The notes under the pieces: generated by a model
Seen by the model: only the letters and a program-made list of their open reading frames with translations
What the model was told of the DNA's origin: nothing
Databases searched by the model: none
Shown: piece by piece, positions 1 to 8,484 of the stretch
Numbering within the stretch: position 1 is the first letter of the stretch
How the letters are laid out: every line of letters begins with the position of its first letter
Source: Georgenia satyanarayanai
GTDB lineage: Bacteria > Actinomycetota > Actinomycetes > Actinomycetales > Actinomycetaceae
Assembly (NCBI RefSeq): GCF_023715365.1
Contig: NZ_JAMBNZ010000005.1
Location: forward strand, 186,001 to 250,000
DNA length: 64,000 nucleotides
Direction: 5' to 3'
Program-made: the position numbers and the translations under genes

Positions 1-200
1 ACCCAGCGACGTGCGAGCCGGAGCGCGTGGCGGGGCAGGGTGAGGGGGTCACGCAGGGCCTCAACCTTGTCCGCCGTCGACAGCCCCAGTGGCCGGTTCA
101 GCTCCCGGACGTCGTGCCCGTGCCGCCGTAGGCCGTCGATGAGGACCTGGACGCGCGGGTGCTTCGCGGCGTCGTACGTGCCAAAGGCCAGGATCCTCAC
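1..200 (-). CDS. Glycosyltransferase, GT4-like, N-terminal part only (cut by left edge)
   Basis: The reverse strand reads GTG at 200 and stays open to base 1, giving 66 residues that begin MRILAFGTYDAAKHPRV. This is the usual first strand and loop of GT-B (GT4) glycosyltransferases: a hydrophobic strand, a short loop, then a helix carrying DGLRRHGHDV. The GTG overlaps the TGA of the GT2 gene upstream in a 4-base GTGA junction (197-200), so the two are translationally coupled and belong to the same glycan operon. The catalytic C-terminal half lies outside the window, so donor and acceptor cannot be named. Confidence 0.75.
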   Translation of the reverse strand, partial: MRILAFGTYDAAKHPRVQVLIDGLRRHGHDVRELNRPLGLSTADKVEALRDPLTLPRHALRLARRW

Positions 201-1288
201 CGGTCGACGGTCTCGCCCGTGGCCAGAGTCGTCGGGTGCTGGCTGTTCTCCGGCGGTGCGACGAGCCCGAGATGTCCGTTGCCGCCGAAGGTGGCCGGCT
301 TCGCGGTCGCGCCGTGGCCGAGCTGGCCGTCGAGAGTGACGTCTGCCGGCGGGCGGTACTGCATGACCTTGATCCGCTCGAGACTCTCCTCGAGCAGGAC
401 ACGGTTGGTCCGTTGCAGGTCCGCGATGACGAGCAACGCATAGCTCAGGAGGGCGCCGACGAGCATCGCGGTGCCGAAGATGAGGGACTGGACGTGGCCG
501 CCACCCTCACCCTGGAGCCAGAAGACGAAGAACCGCACGAACGGGACGAGCGCGGCGATGAGCATGAGCGTGCCCAGCGTCCCGAGCACGAGGTGCGGCT
601 TGAACATGAGGAAGGAGCGCGTGATCGCGCCGGCGGACTTGAACATGTGCTGCCAGATGTTCTTGAACAGCCGGGACTCGCGCGTCTTCGGGTTCGTCTC
701 GATCGGCAGCGACGCGATCCGCAGCCGCTTGTTGCCGGCCTGGATGATCGTCTCCATGCAGTAGGAGAACTGCGTGATGACGTTGAGGCGGAGCAGCGCG
801 TTCTTGGAGTAGGCCCGGAAACCGGACGCGGCGTCGGGCAGCGCGGTCCCCGCCGCCTTGTTGACGACGCTGGACCCGACCTGCTGCATCGCCTTCTTGA
901 ACGGGGAGAAGTGCGCGATGGTACTCGTCTGCCGGTCCGCGATGACGATGTCCGCGCGGCCGCCGATGATCGGCTGGACGAGGTCGGCGATCCGTTCCTG
1001 GGGGTACTGGTTGTCCCCGTCGGTGTTCACGACGATGTCCGCGCCGTGGGCCAGGGCGTAGTCGATACCGTCCCGGAAGGACCGGGCCAGGCCCATGTTG
1101 CGGGCGTGGCGCACGAAGTGCCGCACGCCGTGCTCCTGCGCCACCGCGATCGTGCGGTCGGTGGAGCCGTCGTCGATGATGAGGATCTCGATCTGGTCGA
1201 TTCCCGGGATCTCCCTGGGGATCGACTCGAGGACGAGGGGCAAGGTCTCTTCCTCGTTGAGGCACGGGACCTGGACAAACAGCTTCAC
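197..1288 (-). CDS. GT2 glycosyltransferase with two C-terminal membrane helices (polyprenyl-phosphate sugar synthase type)
   Basis: A 363-residue protein starting from GTG. Residues 1-225 form a GT-A family 2 catalytic domain: the N-terminal VQVPCLNEEETLP strand, the LIIDDGSTDRT nucleotide-binding motif and a DGD metal motif in NTDGDNQYP. Two hydrophobic segments follow near residues 235-262 and 280-302, then a polar 60-residue tail. This layout matches DPM1/GtrB-type enzymes that load a sugar onto polyprenyl phosphate at the inner membrane face. Such lipid-linked donors feed GT-C enzymes, and polytopic membrane proteins lie nearby. The sugar donor is not predictable. It overlaps the next gene by 4 bases. 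Confidence 0.85.
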   Translation of the reverse strand: MKLFVQVPCLNEEETLPLVLESIPREIPGIDQIEILIIDDGSTDRTIAVAQEHGVRHFVRHARNMGLARSFRDGIDYALAHGADIVVNTDGDNQYPQERIADLVQPIIGGRADIVIADRQTSTIAHFSPFKKAMQQVGSSVVNKAAGTALPDAASGFRAYSKNALLRLNVITQFSYCMETIIQAGNKRLRIASLPIETNPKTRESRLFKNIWQHMFKSAGAITRSFLMFKPHLVLGTLGTLMLIAALVPFVRFFVFWLQGEGGGHVQSLIFGTAMLVGALLSYALLVIADLQRTNRVLLEESLERIKVMQYRPPADVTLDGQLGHGATAKPATFGGNGHLGLVAPPENSQHPTTLATGETVDR

Positions 1289-1482
1289 TGGTTCAACCCA
1301 TCCGTCATTAGCGCGGACTGCTGGTGCGAATGTCCCACCAGGAGCCTGTCGTTCGGTGGCACCACGCGACCGGCCACGGACGCCACACTCCGTGACACGA
1401 TACGCGACCGGTCACCGACCGCCCTAGGTTCCGGGTCACACCGGCGCTGGTGCGGCGCTGCAGGCGACGCCCGCGAGGACCT

Positions 1483-1488
1483 TATGCT
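1483..1488 (+). promoter_or_regulatory. -10 box TATGCT, leaderless-type spacing
   Basis: TATGCT lies exactly 6 bases before the GTG at 1495. With transcription starting about 7 bases after a -10, the mRNA would start at the initiation codon. No ribosome binding site sits at a normal distance, and no good -35 is visible. Confidence 0.45.
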
Positions 1489-1494
1489 CGTGGT

Positions 1495-3120
1495 GTGTCG
1501 TCCGTAAACTACCGTCGCTGCCTCGCTGCCACGACGGCACTCTTCGGTGCGGTGCTCGTGCTCTGGGCGGTCCTCACCCCGGCCTTCCGGGCACCGGACG
1601 AGCCCCAGCACTTCAACTCCGTCCTGCGCCTCCTCGAGGGTGGCGGCTGGCCGGAGCCGCAGACGGCGATGATATCCGACGGCGTGCGAGTCGCGGTCGA
1701 CGAGGCCGGGTGGGCTCCTGTCGACCAGCCGTTCATCCGCCAGTCGGCCGCAGTTCTCCCCGGAGAGGCCGAGCGCGTCGGGCCGCCGCTGTTCGTCGAG
1801 CTCGATCCCGGGGACCCCGCCGACCGCGTGGTCGTCAGCACGGTCGAGCTTCCCGCCGGGAGCGGCCCGCCCGCCGTCGACCAGATGACTCAGCACCCTC
1901 CGGGCTACTACGCCCTCGGGGCGCTAGTCCTCAAGCTCCTCGGCGGCGAGGACTGGCGGTGGGACCAGCAGCTCCTGGTGCTGCGACTCCTCAGCGCGTC
2001 CCTCGTCGTCTGGCTGGTCCCCCTGACGGCGGCGACGACCCGCGCCATCGGCGGCTCCACGCGAGCAGCCCTCATCGCCGCCGTCTCCGTGACCGGCGTG
2101 AGCCAGCTGGCCCACATCAACAGCGCGGTGACGAACGACGCGCTGGCCAACGTCTCGGCGGCGACGGTGCTGTGGCTGGCATCGCTGGCACTGACACGAC
2201 GGCACACGTGGAAGCTCGTCCTCGGCGCGGGCATCGCTCTGGGCATCGCCCTGTTGAGCAAGGGCTTCCTGCTTGCGTCCATCCCCGTCGTGGCCATCTC
2301 CTTCGTCCTCGGCCACCGTGCCAACCCGCGGGCCCGCCCCCGCTGGTGGGCAGCGTTCGTGTCCCTGGCCGTGGCGTTCGCCGTCGGCGGCTGGTGGTGG
2401 CTGCGCAACCTCGTCCTCTACGGCGCCATCCAACCGGACGGCATGCCGCCACGGCCCTACCTCGACACCGGTCAGGAGCCGAGCGTCCTGGCTTTCCTCC
2501 GTGGCGCGAGGAGAGGTCTTGTCTCGAGCGCCTGGGGTAATTACGGGTGGATGGAGCTGTCGGTCCCGGCGTGGCTGGGCCAGGCGATGACCGTCGCGCT
2601 CCTTCTCGCCGTCGTCGGGGCGCTGGTCGCCGGCGGCGGCACACGTATGCCGCTAGCGGTCCTCCTGCTGCTCCCGCTCCTCACGTTGCTCATCATCCTC
2701 TACGGCTCCTGGCAGGCCTACGTCGACGGCGGCTACCTCGCCGGCCTCCAGGGTCGCTACCTCTTCGTCGCGGTTCCGGTCTTCGCTGCGTGCGTGGGGA
2801 TCGCGACGGACGCGGCGGGCTCGCGGCTGCCAGCGGGCCAGCGACGCGCACTGCTCCTGGTGGTGCCGGTGACGTGCGTGGGACTGGGCGCCTACGGTCT
2901 GGCCTTCGCGTTCCAGGGGTTCTACCACCCGGCCGGTGAGTCGGTCCGCGTGGCCCTTGGACGCTGGGAAGCCTGGAGCACGCTGGGCACCACCGCGACC
3001 GCGATCGCGGTCATCGCGCCCTGCATCGCCGCCGTCCTCACGGTGACGCTGCTCGCTCGGGCGTTCGCGGCACCCGTGCCGGCACGGGCGCCCGGCCCGA
3101 GGCACTCCTCCCGCCGTTGA
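1495..3120 (+). CDS. Polytopic membrane protein, DUF2142-like (GT-C fold candidate)
   Basis: A 541-residue membrane protein. I chose the GTG at 1495 (MSSVNYRRCLAATT) because it precedes the first membrane helix directly and lies 6 bases after a TATGCT -10; an upstream in-frame GTG at 1450 would add only arginine-rich sequence. After helix 1 comes APDEPQHFNSV, the Asp-Glu-Pro-x-His signature of DUF2142 proteins, in the first extracytoplasmic loop as in GT-C glycosyltransferases. About ten further hydrophobic segments follow. DUF2142 proteins commonly sit in polysaccharide loci. The probable role is transfer of a sugar from a lipid carrier on the outer membrane face, but the function is not proven for the family. 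Confidence 0.8.
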   Translation: MSSVNYRRCLAATTALFGAVLVLWAVLTPAFRAPDEPQHFNSVLRLLEGGGWPEPQTAMISDGVRVAVDEAGWAPVDQPFIRQSAAVLPGEAERVGPPLFVELDPGDPADRVVVSTVELPAGSGPPAVDQMTQHPPGYYALGALVLKLLGGEDWRWDQQLLVLRLLSASLVVWLVPLTAATTRAIGGSTRAALIAAVSVTGVSQLAHINSAVTNDALANVSAATVLWLASLALTRRHTWKLVLGAGIALGIALLSKGFLLASIPVVAISFVLGHRANPRARPRWWAAFVSLAVAFAVGGWWWLRNLVLYGAIQPDGMPPRPYLDTGQEPSVLAFLRGARRGLVSSAWGNYGWMELSVPAWLGQAMTVALLLAVVGALVAGGGTRMPLAVLLLLPLLTLLIILYGSWQAYVDGGYLAGLQGRYLFVAVPVFAACVGIATDAAGSRLPAGQRRALLLVVPVTCVGLGAYGLAFAFQGFYHPAGESVRVALGRWEAWSTLGTTATAIAVIAPCIAAVLTVTLLARAFAAPVPARAPGPRHSSRR

Positions 3121-3174
3121 TGTCGCTCCGGGTGCCTGCCGGCATCCGAGTGTCGGGACGCGGCGACTGAGCGC

Positions 3175-5883
3175 TCAGCTTCGGCGCCGTCCCCGCCGGA
3201 CGAGAGTCACCCAGAGCACGAGCAGCCCGATTGCCGTCACCAGAGTCACCCACGGAAGCACCGACCAGCCCACCGGCTCGTAGGCGATCTCGACCACATG
3301 GCTGCCTGCAGGCACGGGCACCCCCTGGAGGGCATGGTCCGCGCGGAGAACGTCCACCGGCTGCCCGTCGACGTAGCCCTGCCAGCCGTCCTGGAAGGAG
3401 TCGGCCAGGACGAGCATCCCCGATCCCTCGGCCTCGACCCGGACCCGCTTGTAGTCGTCGGTGTCCGTCTCGACGTCGACGGCGGCCGGCAGCCCGTCGA
3501 ACGACGCCTCCGCCCCAGCCTCACCGGGCAGCAGCGCGACCTCCTCGGGAAGTCCGCCGAGGACCTCGGCGCAGTCCGTGTCGCAGGTCTGCGCCTCCGC
3601 AGCCCAGCGGAACCTGGGCATCACCGACGAACGCTCGTAGACCTGGGCGTCGTGCGTGAGGACCAGGTCCAGGCCGTCGTCCGGCGCGGTGAGAGTCCCC
3701 ACCCAAGCACCGTCGCCCCCGGCAACCACGTGGAGGTCAGGCCGGCCGACGGCGCGGACCTCCACGGTGAGCGGACCGCTGGCAGTGGCGAGGTGCTCGC
3801 CGTTGACCGGGATCGTCACCACACCGGCGAGCCCGTCGCGCACCCGGCGCTCGGCCGACGCCACGACGGCGGTGCCGTCGCGCACCTCGACGACGACCGA
3901 CGCAGGTTCGGCGGACTCCGCGACATCACCGAGCGGCTCGGCGAGCTCGATGGCGACACCGCGCAGGCGCACGGGCGCGAGCTCACGGGTCGCGGCCGTC
4001 TCCTGCAGCAGGACGGTGCGGCTCCGGTCCTGCTCGCCGTCCCCCTGGAGGTCCCCCAGCGGGGCGACGGTGAGGTCCGCGACGCCGTAGCGCACGGCGA
4101 ACCGGTCCAGGAGGGGGTCGGTGAGTGCCTGCAGGTTCGACAGGGTGTGGTTCGTCGGCGTGAGGAACATGTTCTCGTCCACCGCCACGAGCAGCTCTTC
4201 CCACTCCGGAGGAACGAAGGTGTGCCCTGACAGCGAGCGGATCCCGGCGACCTTGTTGGCGCCGTTCCAGTAGGCGTACCCGGCCCCGACCATCCGGTCG
4301 TGGCCGAGGTTCGTCCGCAAGAACTGGTCGGTGACGGTCTCCCGGTAGAGGAGGTCCGGATCGGTGCGTGGCCAGAAGGCACCGGTGAAGAGCAGCCCCT
4401 CGGCGACGATCACTACGGGGATGAGCGCCACGGCGACGGCACGGCCACGCAGACCGGACATCGCCCAGGCCCAGGCGAGCGCCACAACGACGCCCGCGGC
4501 CAGTCCGAGCAGGACCGACGTCCGCACCTGCGCCCAGCCCGCCGGGTCGGGGGCCACGCGACGCGCCGCGTACGCGGCACCGGCGAGCAGCAACGGGGCA
4601 GCGACGACGGCGACCCACGGCAGCAGTCCACGGGTACGGGCAGAGCGCCGGACCGCTTCGAAGCCCGCGGCCGCGAGCATCGCGAACATGAGCCCGCCGA
4701 TGGCCCGCATCCGGTGCATCGGTGAGTTGTCCATGAGTGGCAGCAGGGAGACGACGTAGTTGACCGTGCCGCCGACGAAGGACACGGCGAAGGTCAGCGC
4801 GCCTGTGAGCAGCCAGAACGGCCGGACACCGGTCATCCGTCTCCCCGCCGCAGGGAGCACGATCGCGGCGACGCAGAGCACGAGGGCACCGGCGCCGATG
4901 AACGAGACGCCTTCCACCGGGATGACACTCCCCCAGCGCTCAGACCCGGTGGCGCACGTCCCCAGCGCCTGCGGGTAGGCGGCGGTGAGCATCTCACGGA
5001 CGCCGAAGGTGAAGGCCCACATGTTCTCGCGGTAGTCGAGGTCCGTCGCGCTGAGCTGCTCGAGCCAGGGCAGCAGCTGGAAGCTCACCATCAGTCCGCC
5101 GAGCGCTGCTCCTGCCCCGGCAAGGACGGGTGCCTTGCCCCATCGCCGCCAGGCCCCGCGGGAGTCGTCCCTCCGGTTGGCGACGACGAGCCGCAGCACC
5201 GCGTAGACGGCGCTGAGGTAGACGGCGTGGACGGCGATCGCGGGGAAGCCGCCGAGCACAAGGGCGGCAACCACGAACGGCAGAGGGAGCGCCGAACGCA
5301 GCGTGCGGTCCTGGACGATCCGCTCCAGCGCCCAGAAGAGCAGGGGGAAGAGAGCGGCGGTCCGTGTCTGCGGCCAGTTCGTCCACATCACCATGAAGCC
5401 GCTCGTGACGAACACGAGCCCGCCCACAGCGCCGGCCGCTGCGGAGAGCCCGAGCCGCCGCGCCCACAGCACGGTGCCGGCGACCGCCGTGGCGACCTCG
5501 AATAGCTTGAGCCACCCGGTGAAGGAGGCGTCGGAGAACGGCAGCGTGGCGAGAAAGAGCGGAGAGGCGACTCCCTGCGGCGGTGCGGCGCCGAGGATGG
5601 CACCCGCGGAGGCGCCGTCGTCCCAGAGCGGTGCACGATCGCCCTCGGCCACCCGCTGGCGGAACTGGAGAGCGGACGGGATGACCGAGTCGACGGTGTC
5701 GGAGACGCAGACGTTGCGGACCTCCTCCACCGTCGTGCTCTCCACCCACGGAGCGGCTCGGCTGTCGATGAGATCGCCGGCGGCGAAGAGCCGGAACCCG
5801 AGCAGGGAGGGGCCCACCATGACGAGGAGCAGGACGACGGGCGCGATCCACGCCAGCAGCGTCCCGGGATCGGGCCGTTTCAT
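3175..5883 (-). CDS. YfhO-family polytopic membrane protein
   Basis: A 902-residue protein starting ATG, with a membrane helix at residues 10-30 and about a dozen further helices up to residue ~500. A large extracytoplasmic region follows (~510-860), and a final helix near 875-895 ends in RRGRRRS. The early loop DLIDSRAAPW, the NWPQTRTAALFPLLFW segment and the C-terminal DGWQGYVDGQPVDVLRADHALQGV stretch are typical of the YfhO family, whose members act in surface-glycan modification such as teichoic-acid glycosylation in Firmicutes. Its start overlaps the end of the dual glycosyltransferase gene by 4 bases (5880-5883). Substrate unknown. Confidence 0.85.
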   Translation of the reverse strand: MKRPDPGTLLAWIAPVVLLLVMVGPSLLGFRLFAAGDLIDSRAAPWVESTTVEEVRNVCVSDTVDSVIPSALQFRQRVAEGDRAPLWDDGASAGAILGAAPPQGVASPLFLATLPFSDASFTGWLKLFEVATAVAGTVLWARRLGLSAAAGAVGGLVFVTSGFMVMWTNWPQTRTAALFPLLFWALERIVQDRTLRSALPLPFVVAALVLGGFPAIAVHAVYLSAVYAVLRLVVANRRDDSRGAWRRWGKAPVLAGAGAALGGLMVSFQLLPWLEQLSATDLDYRENMWAFTFGVREMLTAAYPQALGTCATGSERWGSVIPVEGVSFIGAGALVLCVAAIVLPAAGRRMTGVRPFWLLTGALTFAVSFVGGTVNYVVSLLPLMDNSPMHRMRAIGGLMFAMLAAAGFEAVRRSARTRGLLPWVAVVAAPLLLAGAAYAARRVAPDPAGWAQVRTSVLLGLAAGVVVALAWAWAMSGLRGRAVAVALIPVVIVAEGLLFTGAFWPRTDPDLLYRETVTDQFLRTNLGHDRMVGAGYAYWNGANKVAGIRSLSGHTFVPPEWEELLVAVDENMFLTPTNHTLSNLQALTDPLLDRFAVRYGVADLTVAPLGDLQGDGEQDRSRTVLLQETAATRELAPVRLRGVAIELAEPLGDVAESAEPASVVVEVRDGTAVVASAERRVRDGLAGVVTIPVNGEHLATASGPLTVEVRAVGRPDLHVVAGGDGAWVGTLTAPDDGLDLVLTHDAQVYERSSVMPRFRWAAEAQTCDTDCAEVLGGLPEEVALLPGEAGAEASFDGLPAAVDVETDTDDYKRVRVEAEGSGMLVLADSFQDGWQGYVDGQPVDVLRADHALQGVPVPAGSHVVEIAYEPVGWSVLPWVTLVTAIGLLVLWVTLVRRGRRRS

Positions 5884-8453
5884 CGGCGGCCCGCTCGGAG
5901 TCGCGCCGCCACACGCTCTCTCACGGCGCCCGCACCGCCCGCCCGGTACACCCGCAGGACCGCCTGGAACCGGCGCCCCGGGGCCGACCGCGCGAGGCGG
6001 CTGACGACCCCGGGCCTGCGTGCAGGGCGCACGTAGGGCTCGACGTACGCGTCCATCGCCGACAGTGGTTCGTCGTCGGCGACGGGGTCCCAGGCCGTCG
6101 GCTGTCGCGGACCGTTCAGCGCGACGTGCTCAGCGGCCGCGCCGAGCGCCGCGAGGTAGGCGCGTCCCTGGAGGTGCGGGGACCACCGCAGGAGGGCTGC
6201 GCGCCGCGCCTGAGTCCCGACCCGACGGCGCAGGACAGGGTCGTCCAGGAGCGCTCCCAGTGCGCGGACCCAGTCCTCCCGACTCTCGGCGAGGTAGCCG
6301 GTGCGGCCGTCGTCCACCGCGTCGCGGAACGGCTCGGTCGCAGTGGCGACGACCGGTGTCTCGACGAGCGCGGCCTCGAGCCACTTGATCGCCGACTTCG
6401 CCTCGTTGAACCGCGAGCTCGTCAAGGGGGCGAGACAGACGTCGACGTCCCTGAGCAGCAGGGGCAGCTCGTACCACGGCACGAACGGGAGGCGGCGCAC
6501 CCGGTGGGAGACGCGTGCCAGGGCAGCGGTGGGCCGCAGGTGCCCCCCGAGCCACAGCTCGACATCGGGGCGGGCCTCCAGGACCTCGAGGACGGCCGGC
6601 TCGACCAGTGCCCAGTCCGCGTCGTGCGTCGTCGTGCCGGAGAAGTACCCGATGCGCAGCGGGCCGGACGTCCGGGGACGCTGCAAAGCGTCGTCGCTCG
6701 CCTGCGCGAGCAGCGCGCCCACCCCGTTCGCCACGTGCCGCGCAGGCAGGCCAGCGACATCCGTCGCCTGCTCGCACAGCATCCGGGTCGACCCGATGTA
6801 CAGGTCGGCCCGTTCCATCGTGGTGCGGTACCGCGCGACGCCTCGCCACCACAGCTCCTCCTCCTCCGGAGCCAGGGACGTCAGGCCGTCGACCTGGCCG
6901 CGCAGTCGCGGGTCGAAGACGAGGTCGTCGATGTCGTAGACCACGGGCACGGTGGGGCGCTGCGCCCGCAGCTCGTCGAGGAGAGCGAGGACCTGCCACG
7001 TGGCCGGGACGCGGTAGAGGACGACGGCGTCCGCAGCGGCGATGGCCTCGGACAGCTGCGGGTCGCGGTAGTGGCGGACGTCGGTCTGGACACCGAGCAG
7101 GCGCAGTCCCTCCGCCGGCAGCTGCGCGCGATAGCGGAGTGGAGCGCCCTGGATACCGACGATGAACAGGACGCGTCCGATCATTCGGCCGGCGGGCACG
7201 TCGGTGCCGTCGGGCTGCGCGGCCACGGCGTCGGCAGGCCCGCCGCTCGCGGCCGGCGTGACGTCCGACGCGGCCCGGCCGGCGACCTCGGCGTAGAGCT
7301 CGAGCAGACCGGCGGCCTGGTCGGCGAAGTCGCGCGGGGGCGTGAGCGCGCCTGCGCCGATGATCCGGTCCGCGAGGCCGGGCTCCGTGACGGTGCGGCG
7401 CATGGCCGCAGCGAGCGCCTCACTGTCCGCCGCTGGCACGACGAGCCCGTTGACGCCGTCCGCGACCGCCTCCTCCGGGCCCAGGGTGTCGGTGCAGATG
7501 ACGGCGAGTCCGGCACTGAGGGCTTCGCGCGTGAGGATCGAGTGCGACTCCCGCATGATGGAGGGCAGGACGAGCACGTCGTGCCGGGCGAGGACATCCC
7601 CCAGGTCAGCGGGCCGGTAGGCGGGGCGTGCACTGGCCGCCTCCGGCAGGCCGGCGGTGTCCGTGACACCGTAGAGGTCGATGGTCCACCCGGGCAGGTT
7701 CGCCAGCGCGCCCAGTGCCTCGCGCAGCACCGCGGCGCCCTTCATCGGATCGTTGCCGCCGGCGAAGAGGAAGCGGACATGATCGGCACGCTGCCGCCCC
7801 TGCGTGGGCTGCTGGAGCGCGGGCAGGCCGTTCTCGTCGACCCTGACGCGGTGGGGGTCCACGCCGTTGGCCACGAGGACGCGAGCAGCGCTCCGGGACG
7901 GGGCGAGGACGACGTCGGCCGCGGCCAGATGCTCGGCGAGCGCCGCGTCACGCCGCACGAGCCAGTCGTGATCCACCTCGCACGGGCACGTCCCGCACCC
8001 GACGACGAGCGAGCACGGGCGCATGTCCCGGGTGACGAGGAACTGGCGGGCACAGAACCACCAGAAGTCGTGCATCGTCACGACGACCGCGGCCCCGGCG
8101 TCCTTGGCAGCCCTCACGAGCGAGCCACCGAGGGTCTGGACCGAGTGGAGGTGGACGACGTCCGGGCGCGTCTGCTCCAGCCAGCGGCGGAAGTCGGCCT
8201 CGACCTCGGGGTTGTGACTGTTGCGCGGGTCGGACCATCCGGTCCACGGCGTCGTGGTGACCCAGCGGACCGGCACGCCGTCGTCATCGTCCGTCCACGT
8301 GCTCAGCGGCTCCCGCTGCGCGTCGAGGTGGCCGGCGTAGACCAGCGACTCGTGCCCGGCCGCTGCGACCGCGCGTGCCACCCGGTACGGGACCAGGGTT
8401 CCACCGCTGACGAAGTTCGGCGGGAAGTGGGCTGATACCTGGAGGACACGCAC
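5880..8453 (-). CDS. Two-domain GT4 glycosyltransferase fusion
   Basis: An 857-residue protein starting from GTG. Residues 1-395 are a complete GT4 enzyme: MRVLQVSAHFPP with a GGTL loop, MHDFWWFC, and the E-x7-E type region ESHSILTREALSAG near residue 305. Residues ~424-790 form a second GT-B domain (GRVLFIVGIQGAPLRYRAQL; VVYDIDDLVFDP; RIGYFSGTTTHDADW; SAIKWLEAAL). A basic tail follows. The fusion suggests successive addition of two sugars. The start codon lies 6 bases after a TAGGCT -10 and has no clear ribosome binding site. The gene ends in a 4-base overlap with the YfhO-like gene, so one transcript is likely. Confidence 0.85.
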   Translation of the reverse strand: MRVLQVSAHFPPNFVSGGTLVPYRVARAVAAAGHESLVYAGHLDAQREPLSTWTDDDDGVPVRWVTTTPWTGWSDPRNSHNPEVEADFRRWLEQTRPDVVHLHSVQTLGGSLVRAAKDAGAAVVVTMHDFWWFCARQFLVTRDMRPCSLVVGCGTCPCEVDHDWLVRRDAALAEHLAAADVVLAPSRSAARVLVANGVDPHRVRVDENGLPALQQPTQGRQRADHVRFLFAGGNDPMKGAAVLREALGALANLPGWTIDLYGVTDTAGLPEAASARPAYRPADLGDVLARHDVLVLPSIMRESHSILTREALSAGLAVICTDTLGPEEAVADGVNGLVVPAADSEALAAAMRRTVTEPGLADRIIGAGALTPPRDFADQAAGLLELYAEVAGRAASDVTPAASGGPADAVAAQPDGTDVPAGRMIGRVLFIVGIQGAPLRYRAQLPAEGLRLLGVQTDVRHYRDPQLSEAIAAADAVVLYRVPATWQVLALLDELRAQRPTVPVVYDIDDLVFDPRLRGQVDGLTSLAPEEEELWWRGVARYRTTMERADLYIGSTRMLCEQATDVAGLPARHVANGVGALLAQASDDALQRPRTSGPLRIGYFSGTTTHDADWALVEPAVLEVLEARPDVELWLGGHLRPTAALARVSHRVRRLPFVPWYELPLLLRDVDVCLAPLTSSRFNEAKSAIKWLEAALVETPVVATATEPFRDAVDDGRTGYLAESREDWVRALGALLDDPVLRRRVGTQARRAALLRWSPHLQGRAYLAALGAAAEHVALNGPRQPTAWDPVADDEPLSAMDAYVEPYVRPARRPGVVSRLARSAPGRRFQAVLRVYRAGGAGAVRERVAARLRAGRR

Positions 8454-8459
8454 CGGCTC

Positions 8460-8465
8460 AGCCTA
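8460..8465 (-). promoter_or_regulatory. -10 box TAGGCT, leaderless-type spacing
   Basis: On the minus strand TAGGCT ends 6 bases before the GTG at 8453. It may give the dual glycosyltransferase its own leaderless transcript inside the gene cluster. No convincing -35 was found. Confidence 0.4.
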
Positions 8466-8484
8466 ACCGTCGGCCAGGAGCGCC

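Noticed and set aside
236-1507. Long plus-strand open frame (423 codons) opposite the first GT2 gene
   Set aside because: It is the antisense shadow of a clear glycosyltransferase, rich in Arg/Asp/Glu/Val as such shadows are in high-GC DNA, with no domain and no ribosome binding site.
3121-3177. Hairpin terminator between the convergent DUF2142-like and YfhO-like genes
   Set aside because: Only a weak interrupted stem and the short palindrome TGAGCGCTCA are present, not enough to call.
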